5,485 nt of DNA from CAG-217 sp963642245 (GCA_963642245.1 CAVIFY010000074.1:1-5485); one strand, 5' to 3'; counted from the stretch's first letter, positions 1 through 5,450 are shown. Numbers and translations are program-made. Notes: generated from the letters alone by a model not told the origin.

Positions 1-2
1 AT

Positions 3-17
3 GGCCCCTATGGGGCC
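3..17. repeat. Short GC-rich hairpin (6-bp arms)
   Basis: GGCCCC and GGGGCC form a perfect 6-bp inverted repeat around a 3-nt TAT loop. It lies just beyond the probable terminator of the leftward operon. No T-tract follows on either strand within the window, so it could be a secondary stop, the edge of another hairpin or repeat cut by the window border, or chance in GC-rich DNA. Confidence 0.35.
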
Positions 18-25
18 GTTCTGCA

Positions 26-49
26 AACCCCGCATTTTCATGCGGGGTT
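26..49 (-). terminator. Probable intrinsic terminator of the transporter operon
   Basis: AACCCCGCAT (26-35) and ATGCGGGGTT (40-49) are perfect 10-bp arms. The loop reads GAAA on the minus strand, a stable GNRA tetraloop. The stem begins 17 nt after the permease stop codon, where an operon terminator is expected. The T-run after the stem is weak (three T's counting the end of the stem, then GC), so termination could be inefficient or factor-assisted. The hairpin could also act on plus-strand transcripts, where a looser T-rich stretch (ATGATTTTAC) follows. Confidence 0.65.
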
Positions 50-66
50 ATGATTTTACAAGTGGA

Positions 67-3000
67 TCACTCTACGGACTTTAAGGCCTCCAGCATATCC
101 ACATTCTTCAGCCGACGGTGTACCCGCCAGCCTAAGAAGGCGGTAATGGCGGCGATCACCAGGGCGGGGATCAAAAAGGCTTTTGGCCCCAGCGCCGGGT
201 TGAACATCACATCCTCCGGCGGTACAACGGTGATAATGTAGCGGTAGAGGGCGTCGCCGAACCCATAGCCTACCAGCGTGCCGATCACGGTGAGCAGCAG
301 GGTCTCTCTGTAGATATACAGAGTCACTTCCTTATCATAGAACCCCAGCACCTTAACGGTGGACAGCTCTCGAATACGCTCGCACACATTGATATTGGTC
401 AGGTTGTACAGGATCACCGCCGTCAGCAGCATGGCAACGAAGATCAGAATTTGCATGATCTGGTGCAGCGAGTGCACGATGGTGTCGATCTGATTGGTCA
501 GGGTGGTGTTCTGCACCACGCCTTTCACGCCGCTTAGGTCGATGAACCGGGCGGCCTGGGCCTGGGCGTTCTCTGCCGAGCGGTTCAGCAGGGTGACCAG
601 GTGGGCGTTGGGGCAGTAGGTCTGGCCGAACACCGACTGATACCCGGCGCGGTTCATAAAGATAAAGTGCCCGGTGTACATCTCTGTAATGGCGGTGACC
701 TTGGCGGTGCGCGGGGTCTTGGTCGCATCGTCAAAGGTGATGGTGTCGCCCACCTGCACCCCCAGCAGCTTGGCCAGTCGCTCGCTGATCACGCAGCCGT
801 CGTCAGACAGGGTGATGGCTTGGCCGGTGGAGCGGTTGCGCAGGGTGATGTAGGTGGAGAGTTGGTCCTGATCCTCCGGCACGATCAGCTTGATCTCCTG
901 GCTGTCGTTGTTCTTGCCGGCGGTTTTTGTTACGGTCTCGTAGTAGATGGCGGTTTGGCTCTTGACCTGGCCGTCCTTTAGCAGCGCGTCAATGTCTGCT
1001 TTCTGGCTGTCGTCCGGGTCGTCGGTCTCTGCCACGATCAGGTCGTACCGCATAATGTGGTTGAATTGCAGGTCCTTGATCCCGGCCACGGAGTTTTGCA
1101 CGCTAAGACCGGCAAAGATCAGAGCCACGGAGCCGCACACGCCGAAAATGGTCATCAGCATACGCTTTTTGTAGCGGAAGATGTTGCGGGCGGTGACCTT
1201 GTGGGTGAAGTTCATACGGTTCCATACCGGGGTGATCCGCTCCAGCAGGATCTTGGACCCGGCCACCGGGGGCTTGGGCTGCAACAGGGCGGCGGGTCGC
1301 TCTTTCAGCTCCCGCTGCGCCACCACAAAGGCAGGCACCACGGTGCACAGAAAAGCCAGCGCCAGGGAGATGGCGGTGATCCCCGGGTAAAAATGCAGCT
1401 CGATCTTTGGGTAGGTAAAGCTCTTGCCGTAGGCGTTATAGACGATCAGCGGCAGCAGCGTGTGGCCGCCGATGATCCCCAGCAGGGCGCCGCTCATACC
1501 GGCGGACAGGCCGTACAGGGTAAACTTCTTCATAATATCCCGGTTGTCGTAGCCCAGGGCTTTCAGCGTGCCGGCGTTCAGCCGCTCCTCGTCTACAAAG
1601 CGGGTCATGGTGGTCAGGGTCACCAGCGCCGCCACAAAGTACAGGAAGATGGGGAAGATACCGGCCAGGGAGTCCACAATGTTGGAGATACTGCCGTAGA
1701 TACGGTAGCCCTCGGAGCCGGGGATCTCGCGGCGGGTGTCCATGGCGTAGACCGGCTGCTTCAGGCTGTTCAGCGCCCGGCGGGCAGAGGCCACTTTTTC
1801 CTCTGCGTCGCTGATCTTTTGCCGGGCTTCCGGTGCCTTTCTGCTGAATTCTTCCTGCCCGGCTTTCAGTTCCCGTTCACCGGCGGAAATTTTCTTTTGC
1901 GCTGCGGTCAGCTGGGCCTTGGCGGCAGCCAGCTTTTCATCGGCGGCCGCTTTTTCCCGGTCGTAGTCGGCCTGTGCGCTCTTCAGTTGGGCTTTCTTTT
2001 GGTTCAGGGTCCTGCCGGCAGCGGTGATCTGGGTTTTGGCGGACTGTACTTCCTTTTCCTTGGCGGCGTAGTCGGCCTCGCCCTGGTCCAGCTGCTTTTT
2101 GGCGGCGGCCAGTTCCTCCTCGGCGCCCTGGGCCTGCTTGGCAGCGGCGTTGTAGGCAGCCCACTTGGCCTCCAGTTGTTTTTTGCTGGTCACCAGCTCT
2201 TGCAGCTGCTTGTACTGGTCTGCGGGCAGCGTTTTTTGTAGGATAGGCAGCGACGCCGCGATCTGGTCAATGGTCATACCGGTAGAGGCCTCTGCGGCGG
2301 CGATCTCTTTGTCCAGTTCCTTTTGGGCAGCGGTCAGCTGGGCCTTTTGCCGGCGCAGTTCCTCTATCTGCGCGGCTTTTTTGTTATAGTCCGCCCAGTT
2401 TTTGTCCAGTTTGCGCCGTGCGGCAGCCAGTTGGCGCTCCGCCTGTTCCAGCTGGGCCTTTTTGGTGGTGTATTGGCTCTCTGCCTGCTCGATCTGCTTT
2501 TGCCCGTCGGTCAGTTGCTTTTGAGCGGCGGCAAATTTCTGCTTAGCCTGGGCGGCCTGGCTGTTGTAGGCGTCCAGGTTCTCTTGATAGGTCTTTTTGG
2601 CGGTGTTCAGCTGCTTTTCGCTGTCTGTCAGCTTCTTTTCCGTGTCTGCCAGTTCTTTTTTGCTCTTGTCGATCTTGGCCTGGGCCTGGTCGATTTTCTC
2701 CTGATACTGGGTCTGAATAGCAGCCAGGCGGGTAGAGGGCTGGTCGGCCAGCAGCCGGTTCAGCTCCTCCTTGTGGGCAGTGATAAGCCGGGTGTATTCG
2801 TCCGAATAGGGGCTGATCCCCTTGGTGTCCGTAAAGGACAGCCGGGCGATCATATACACATCGGAGTCAAAGGCAGTGGGGGTCACCACAGCGTAGCCTT
2901 GCAGCTCGCCGGTGCCGGCGGTGGACTGACCCATATTGATACTGGACAGCAGCTCGCCGGAGTTGACGAACCCTACAATGCGAAAGTCGTGGTGCCGGAG

Positions 3001-3474
3001 CACTGTGCTGCCGGTGATGTCCTCTTTTTCCGTTACGGACAGAATGTCGTTTAGCTGATATTGGTCGGCCAGGTCGGCGGCCACGGCGATCTCGTCGCTG
3101 GTCTTGGGCATTCGCCCGCGTACCACTTCATATTCGGAAATGCCCTCTGTGGCGGAAAAAATGCGTATGCTGGTGGTGGTATCCGCCAGCACCACATCCT
3201 TTAAGTAGCCGTAGGCGATCTTGTCTGCGCCGGACACCCGGTCAATGGCGGCCACATTGTCCGCGTCTATGCCGTAGTCGCCGATAACGCTGATGTCCGC
3301 CACCTTCAGCTGCTCAAAATAGCTTTCGCCGGTCTGGCGCATATCCGGGCCTGCCACTTGCAGCCCCACCAGGGCAAAGGAGCCCAGCGCCACCAGGCAG
3401 AGGATGGAAAAGAACCGCCCCTTGGATTTGGAAAAGCAGGTGTGTATCTCTTTCCATAAGGCTTTTTTCTTCAT
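67..3474 (-). CDS. FtsX/MacB-type ABC transporter permease with long extracellular coiled-coil hairpin
   Basis: Membrane subunit of an ABC transporter, 1135 residues from the ATG at 3474. Visible hydrophobic segments (approximate) are TM1 20-40, TM2 600-625, TM3 652-682, TM4 697-720, TM5 770-795, TM6 1002-1027, TM7 1055-1082 and TM8 1095-1117. This gives two 1+3 sets, i.e. a duplicated FtsX/MacB unit. FtsX-like coupling segments follow TM2 (DEERLNAGTLKALGY) and TM6 (CERIRELSTVKVLGF). The first extracellular loop has a MacB-like globular part (about 41-235) and then an Ala/Lys/Gln/Glu-rich coiled coil (about 250-569) broken near 398-416. The second loop (about 796-1000) is a second globular domain. 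The start is ATG 3474, preceded by AAAGGCGG with 8-nt spacing; the in-frame GTG at 3483 overlaps that ribosome site. Last gene of the operon, 15 nt after the ATPase. The family includes MacB, LolC/E and BceB-type proteins, which mostly move or act on envelope substrates by mechanotransmission. The substrate here is unknown. Confidence 0.93.
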   Translation of the reverse strand: MKKKALWKEIHTCFSKSKGRFFSILCLVALGSFALVGLQVAGPDMRQTGESYFEQLKVADISVIGDYGIDADNVAAIDRVSGADKIAYGYLKDVVLADTTTSIRIFSATEGISEYEVVRGRMPKTSDEIAVAADLADQYQLNDILSVTEKEDITGSTVLRHHDFRIVGFVNSGELLSSINMGQSTAGTGELQGYAVVTPTAFDSDVYMIARLSFTDTKGISPYSDEYTRLITAHKEELNRLLADQPSTRLAAIQTQYQEKIDQAQAKIDKSKKELADTEKKLTDSEKQLNTAKKTYQENLDAYNSQAAQAKQKFAAAQKQLTDGQKQIEQAESQYTTKKAQLEQAERQLAAARRKLDKNWADYNKKAAQIEELRRQKAQLTAAQKELDKEIAAAEASTGMTIDQIAASLPILQKTLPADQYKQLQELVTSKKQLEAKWAAYNAAAKQAQGAEEELAAAKKQLDQGEADYAAKEKEVQSAKTQITAAGRTLNQKKAQLKSAQADYDREKAAADEKLAAAKAQLTAAQKKISAGERELKAGQEEFSRKAPEARQKISDAEEKVASARRALNSLKQPVYAMDTRREIPGSEGYRIYGSISNIVDSLAGIFPIFLYFVAALVTLTTMTRFVDEERLNAGTLKALGYDNRDIMKKFTLYGLSAGMSGALLGIIGGHTLLPLIVYNAYGKSFTYPKIELHFYPGITAISLALAFLCTVVPAFVVAQRELKERPAALLQPKPPVAGSKILLERITPVWNRMNFTHKVTARNIFRYKKRMLMTIFGVCGSVALIFAGLSVQNSVAGIKDLQFNHIMRYDLIVAETDDPDDSQKADIDALLKDGQVKSQTAIYYETVTKTAGKNNDSQEIKLIVPEDQDQLSTYITLRNRSTGQAITLSDDGCVISERLAKLLGVQVGDTITFDDATKTPRTAKVTAITEMYTGHFIFMNRAGYQSVFGQTYCPNAHLVTLLNRSAENAQAQAARFIDLSGVKGVVQNTTLTNQIDTIVHSLHQIMQILIFVAMLLTAVILYNLTNINVCERIRELSTVKVLGFYDKEVTLYIYRETLLLTVIGTLVGYGFGDALYRYIITVVPPEDVMFNPALGPKAFLIPALVIAAITAFLGWRVHRRLKNVDMLEALKSVE
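1768..2727 (-). other. Coiled-coil hairpin region of the permease
   Basis: Codons for residues about 250-569. Two long helical arms of similar length (about 250-397 and 417-569) are almost free of Pro and Gly and have repeated Leu/Ala/Tyr hydrophobic positions. The break between them contains Ser-Thr-Gly and two prolines (around 398-417). The near-equal arms suggest an antiparallel hairpin; about 150 residues per arm would span roughly 20 nm if fully helical. A motif of the form [LF][AT]AA[KRQ]-x-x-L[DT] recurs at residues 314, 349, 380, 455 and 515. The arrangement is inferred from composition and symmetry, not from a structure. Confidence 0.85.
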
Positions 3475-3482
3475 TGCAGTCA

Positions 3483-3490
3483 CCGCCTTT
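3483..3490 (-). promoter_or_regulatory. Shine-Dalgarno deciding the permease start
   Basis: The minus strand reads AAAGGCGG (one mismatch to AAAGGAGG), ending 8 nt before the ATG at 3474. Its first A is also the last base of the ATPase stop codon, so translational coupling is likely. Because its last base is the first base of the GTG at 3483, that GTG cannot be the start served by this site. Confidence 0.75.
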
Positions 3491-4191
3491 TACCACTCAA
3501 TATCCGCAATGCACTGCGGGTGTTCGTTGATCTCAATGGATTTGACCGTGCCGTCGTGCATACGGATCACCCGGTCCGCAATGGGCGCAATGGCGGCGTT
3601 GTGGGTGACGATGATCACCGTGGCGCCCTCCTTGCGGCTGCGGTCTTGCAGGATTTGCAGCACCTGCTTGCCGGTTTGGTAATCCAGGGCGCCGGTAGGC
3701 TCGTCGCACAGCAGGATCTTGGGGTTCTTGGCCACGGCGCGGGCTATGGCCACCCGCTGCTGCTCGCCGCCGGACAGCTGGGCGGGAAAGTTGTTGATCC
3801 GCCCGGCCAGCCCCACATCGTTTAGCACCTGTACCGGGTCCAGCGCGTCCTTGACGATCTCGGACGCCAGCTCCACATTCTCCTTGGCGGTCAGGTTCTG
3901 CACCAGGTTGTAAAACTGGAACACAAAGCCCACATCGTTGCGCCGGTAGGTAATGCGCTGGGTGGGGGAGTAGGCGGCAATGTCCTTGCCGTCAATAATG
4001 ACCCGGCCCTCGTCGTTGGTGTCCATACCGCCCAGTATGTTCAGCACGGTGGATTTGCCGGCGCCGGAGCTGCCCAGGATGATCGCCAGCTCGCCCTTTT
4101 CAATGGAGAAGTTCACATCCCGGTTGGCCTCGATCACGGTGTCGCCGGTCTTATAGCGTTTGTAACTGTGTTCTACTTCAATGTAACTCAT
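3490..4191 (-). CDS. ABC transporter ATP-binding protein (LolD/MacB/SalX type)
   Basis: Cytoplasmic ATPase subunit, 233 residues, the usual length for stand-alone LolD/MacB-type nucleotide-binding proteins. All catalytic motifs are intact: Walker A GSSGAGKST (40-48), Q-loop Gln92 in FVFQFYNL, signature LSGGEQQ (139-145), Walker B ILLCD (159-163) with catalytic Glu164, D-loop GALD (167-170) and switch His197 in VTHN. The hydrophobic ILGG and NILGGMD stretches match this subfamily. A short C-terminal tail (about 214-233) follows the catalytic core. It should form an ATP-driven dimer on the FtsX-type permease encoded 15 nt downstream. Start ATG 4191 is preceded by AGGAG with a 6-nt spacer; that site overlaps the TAG stop of the upstream small gene. 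Family assignment is firm; the substrate is not determinable. No gene symbol is given because lolD, macB and bceA relatives cannot be told apart here. Confidence 0.96.
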   Translation of the reverse strand: MSYIEVEHSYKRYKTGDTVIEANRDVNFSIEKGELAIILGSSGAGKSTVLNILGGMDTNDEGRVIIDGKDIAAYSPTQRITYRRNDVGFVFQFYNLVQNLTAKENVELASEIVKDALDPVQVLNDVGLAGRINNFPAQLSGGEQQRVAIARAVAKNPKILLCDEPTGALDYQTGKQVLQILQDRSRKEGATVIIVTHNAAIAPIADRVIRMHDGTVKSIEINEHPQCIADIEW

Positions 4192-4200
4192 ATTTTGCTC

Positions 4201-4497
4201 CTATTCTTCGATCTCTTCGCCGGTCAGGCGAAAGGCGTAGCGCCCGCCGATCACTTGCAGATCCAGCAGCTTGCCGGTAACTGCTCCGGTGGCCGTAAAC
4301 GGGAATGTGATCAGTTTGGTGGTCATTGTGCCGGTCAAGGCAATGGTGCCGCTGGGGGTAATGGCGCCGCTGACCGGATTGCTGTTGCCCAGCACCGTTA
4401 AGGTGCCTGCCAGGCTGCCCCCCTGTTGGTCCAGTTCCAGCCGACCCAGCCGCAGCCCCAGGGGCGCGTGCAGGGCAATGTTGTATGTTCGTTCCAT
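4201..4497 (-). CDS. Small beta-rich hypothetical protein, first gene of the transporter operon
   Basis: 98 residues, no assigned function. It has a good ribosome site (AAAGGAGG at 4510-4503, 5 nt before ATG 4497) and sits 9 nt upstream of the ATPase, whose Shine-Dalgarno overlaps this gene's TAG stop. It is therefore very probably real and co-expressed. There is no signal peptide, membrane segment or cysteine. The sequence looks all-beta: a six-residue pattern x-[AST]-G-[TA]-hydrophobic-T recurs at LAGTLT (29-34), VSGAIT (42-47), LTGTMT (54-59) and ATGAVT (69-74), with a partial LTG at 91-93. The centre contains GNSNPVSG, and the tail is acidic (EEIEE). From memory, similar small proteins with a G-x-x-NP-x-SG core occur next to ABC genes in other Clostridia, but this cannot be verified here. 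A cytoplasmic beta-barrel or sandwich accessory protein is a guess. Confidence 0.82.
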   Translation of the reverse strand: MERTYNIALHAPLGLRLGRLELDQQGGSLAGTLTVLGNSNPVSGAITPSGTIALTGTMTTKLITFPFTATGAVTGKLLDLQVIGGRYAFRLTGEEIEE

Positions 4498-4502
4498 TGG
4501 GT

Positions 4503-4510
4503 CCTCCTTT
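4503..4510 (-). promoter_or_regulatory. Shine-Dalgarno of the small beta-rich protein
   Basis: The minus strand reads AAAGGAGG, a full match to the consensus, with a 5-nt spacer to ATG 4497. It is the strongest ribosome site of the three operon genes and supports both the reality and the start of this small gene. Confidence 0.8.
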
Positions 4511-4544
4511 CTGCTTTCGATGGGTAGTTTACCGCGGCAGACAG

Positions 4545-4570
4545 CAAAAAACCACGGTCAAAACCGTGGC
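4545..4570 (-). terminator. Terminator-like hairpin in the operon leader
   Basis: CCACGGT (4552-4558) and ACCGTGG (4563-4569) are perfect 7-bp arms with a 4-nt loop. On the minus strand the stem is followed directly by TTTTTT, which is the intrinsic-terminator layout. It ends about 48 nt before the first operon start codon. It could attenuate the operon, or stop leftward transcripts that begin inside or beyond the regulator gene. On the plus strand the U-tract would be on the wrong side. Which role applies depends on where the operon promoter lies, and I could not place that promoter with confidence. Confidence 0.6.
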
Positions 4571-4586
4571 ATTTGGGTAAATACGG

Positions 4587-4605
4587 ACAAATGATACCCA
4601 TTTGT
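4587..4605. promoter_or_regulatory. Candidate operator palindrome between divergent genes
   Basis: ACAAATG (4587-4593), a 5-nt spacer, and CATTTGT (4599-4605) form a perfect 19-bp inverted repeat. Its size and position between a TetR-type gene and a divergent operon fit a TetR-family operator. Further half-sites are CATTTGT at 4646-4652, touching the regulator's -10 box, and a near copy, CATTTGG, at 4570-4576. Overlapping inverted repeats (TGGGTA 4574-4579 with TACCCA 4595-4600; ATTTG 4600-4604 with CAAAT 4610-4614) make the exact bound site uncertain. Confidence 0.5.
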
Positions 4606-4629
4606 GGGTCAAATTTTGCCCGCAGGGTC

Positions 4630-4657
4630 TTGCATATTTGCCGGTCATTTGTATAAT
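4630..4657 (+). promoter_or_regulatory. Sigma-A-type promoter of the TetR-family regulator
   Basis: TTGCAT (4630-4635) and a perfect TATAAT (4652-4657) are separated by 16 nt. The expected transcription start near 4664 falls at the first base of the Shine-Dalgarno, giving a leader of only about 16 nt. The CATTTGT half-site at 4646-4652 overlaps the first base of the -10 box, so binding there would block the promoter; autoregulation is inferred. Confidence 0.7.
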
Positions 4658-4663
4658 AAAGGT

Positions 4664-4672
4664 AAAGGAGGT
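4664..4672 (+). promoter_or_regulatory. Shine-Dalgarno deciding the regulator start
   Basis: AAAGGAGGT lies with its GGAGG core 8 nt before the ATG at 4680. It selects that codon over the upstream in-frame ATG at 4602, which has no ribosome site, precedes the promoter and lies inside the palindrome. Confidence 0.85.
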
Positions 4673-4679
4673 GCCCGGT

Positions 4680-5261
4680 ATGACCCATGAAGAGGCTACA
4701 CTGCAAACCAAGCAGGCGCTGGCGGCCAGCTTAAAGAAGTTTATGCGCCAAAAGAGCCTGAGCAAGATCACGGTAACGGAGATCATCACCGACTGCAATG
4801 TAAACCGCAAAACTTTCTATTATCATTTTGAGGATATTTATGCACTGCTCAAGTGGATGTTGGAGCAGGAGGCCATTGAGGTGGTCAAGAATTACGACCT
4901 GCTGCTGGATTATGAGGACGCGGTGCGCTTTGTGGTGGGATATATCAAGGAGAACGAGCATATCCTGAACTGCGCCTACGATAGTATGGGGCGAGATGAG
5001 CTAAAGCGGTTCTTTTGTAACGATTTTGTGTCCCTGTCCCGCCAGGTGATCGTAGAGGCGGAGCGGCAGAGCGGGCTGGCGGTGACGGAGGAATTTAAGG
5101 ACTTTCTGTGCGACTTTATCACCGAGGCCATTGCCGGATTACTGGTCAATAGCTTTAGAAGTAAGGATGGCTTGCAGCAGGATCGGGTGATTGCCAACTT
5201 AACGGTGATCCTGGGCTCCCTGCCGGATATGTTGCGCCGCGCCCCGCAAAAGCAGGGGTAA
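4680..5261 (+). CDS. TetR/AcrR-family transcriptional regulator (DhaS-like)
   Basis: 193 residues, normal for the family. The N-terminal DNA-binding domain covers about 5-55. Its helix-turn-helix is at about 29-50, with the segment ITVTEIITDCNVNRKTFYYH followed by F-EDIY; TFYYHF is a hallmark of TetR recognition helices. The C-terminal ligand and dimer domain (about 60-190) is helical and resembles the TetR_C_8/DhaS-like group that is common in Firmicutes and often of unknown ligand; this sub-assignment is by recall. Start ATG 4680 is fixed by AAAGGAGGT and a promoter just upstream. The gene is divergent from the three-gene transporter operon, with a 182-nt shared control region containing palindromes, so it most likely controls itself and that operon. 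Repression is the family default, although activators are known. No truncation is seen. There is no tight link here to dihydroxyacetone kinase genes, so dhaS is not used as a symbol. Confidence 0.93.
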   Translation: MTHEEATLQTKQALAASLKKFMRQKSLSKITVTEIITDCNVNRKTFYYHFEDIYALLKWMLEQEAIEVVKNYDLLLDYEDAVRFVVGYIKENEHILNCAYDSMGRDELKRFFCNDFVSLSRQVIVEAERQSGLAVTEEFKDFLCDFITEAIAGLLVNSFRSKDGLQQDRVIANLTVILGSLPDMLRRAPQKQG

Positions 5262-5272
5262 GAGCGAGCGGT

Positions 5273-5311
5273 AAAAATAAAAAGGCTCCCCTTTTATGTA
5301 ATAAAGGGGAG
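5273..5311 (-). terminator. Hairpin with T-tract on the minus strand, facing the regulator gene
   Basis: GCTCCCCTTT (5284-5293) and AAAGGGGAGC (5302-5311) form a perfect 10-bp stem with an 8-nt loop. On the minus strand the stem is followed by CTTTTTATTTTT, a good terminator tract. On the plus strand, after the regulator stop codon, no U-run follows. It is therefore best read as a terminator for leftward transcripts from a gene beyond the window, and it begins 12 nt after the regulator stop. The same stem is also the head hairpin of the first repeat unit, so termination may be a by-product of the repeat. Confidence 0.55.
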
Positions 5312-5335
5312 CTGGTGCGCTTGCGCGACTGAGGG
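5283..5335 (+). repeat. Two-hairpin intergenic repeat, copy A
   Basis: A 10-bp head hairpin is followed by TG, a second small hairpin (GTGCGCTTGCGCGAC, with one bulged base) and the end box TGAGGGG. Copies B and C to the right have the same order on the opposite strand. From memory, units of this shape (GGGGAGCTG, hairpin, CTGAGGG) are scattered between genes of Oscillospiraceae-type Clostridia; a genome search is needed to confirm this. Confidence 0.6.
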
Positions 5336-5347
5336 GATAAAATAACC

Positions 5348-5404
5348 GGCCCGATGTGGGCATCGGGCCCTACATTTTGTAGGGTGCGATGCCTACATCG
5401 CACC
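5348..5404. repeat. 57-bp near-palindrome folding into three tandem hairpins
   Basis: Three perfect hairpins follow each other: GGCCCGATG/CATCGGGCC (5348-5369, 4-nt loop), CCCTACA/TGTAGGG (5368-5384, 3-nt loop) and GGTGCGATG/CATCGCACC (5383-5404, 4-nt loop). The whole block is symmetric about 5376, with 22 of 27 arm positions matching. Four of the five mismatches fall in the outer hairpins as paired changes that preserve each stem. It resembles a palindromic dispersed element or MITE remnant; no coding potential is seen. Confidence 0.7.
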
Positions 5405-5409
5405 GCAAT

Positions 5410-5446
5410 CCCTCAGTCAGCTACGCTGATAGCACCTAACCGGTGC
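5410..5446 (-). repeat. Two-hairpin intergenic repeat, copy B (inverted)
   Basis: Read on the minus strand it has a head hairpin GCACC/GGTGC, then TA, a small hairpin TCAGC/GCTGA with a 3-nt loop, and the end box CTGAGGG. It matches copy A in order but its stems differ in sequence. It is inverted relative to A, and the 57-bp palindrome lies between them. Confidence 0.55.
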
Positions 5447-5450
5447 CCGT

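Noticed and set aside
1057..2241. Long plus-strand open frame (394 codons) opposite the permease
   Set aside because: It is antisense to the coiled-coil and TM2-TM5 part of a clear permease. Its product is a low-complexity Gly/Leu/Gln/His-rich string typical of the reverse reading of GC-rich codons, and no ribosome site or domain is seen.
2323..3054. Plus-strand open frame (243 codons) opposite the permease N-terminal half
   Set aside because: It is a shadow of the coiled coil: the Leu/Gly-rich runs come from antisense Ala/Lys/Gln codons and only mimic membrane segments.
67..4191. Naming the pair lolCD, macB or bceAB
   Set aside because: The permease layout with a coiled-coil hairpin, and the absence of an adaptor, lipoprotein-release partners or a two-component system, do not support any of these specific identities.
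4578..4614. A minus-strand promoter for the operon using TATCAT (4596-4591) as -10 box
   Set aside because: The -10 box is good (5 of 6), but no acceptable -35 box lies 16-18 nt upstream. TTGACC on the same strand is only 10 nt away. The leader hairpin would start about 15 nt after the predicted start. Not strong enough to annotate.
4602..4679. N-terminal extension of the regulator from ATG 4602
   Set aside because: This ATG lies inside the candidate operator, upstream of the promoter, with no ribosome site. The TetR fold begins after 4680, and AAAGGAGGT serves the ATG there.
4398..4810. Minus-strand open frames crossing the intergenic region
   Set aside because: They overlap the small gene, the control region and the regulator start, lack ribosome sites, and show no recognisable protein features.
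5283..5446. Complete insertion sequence or MITE with target-site duplication
   Set aside because: Copies A and B are inverted around the 57-bp palindrome, which looks MITE-like, but their outer ends do not match well and no flanking direct duplication is apparent.
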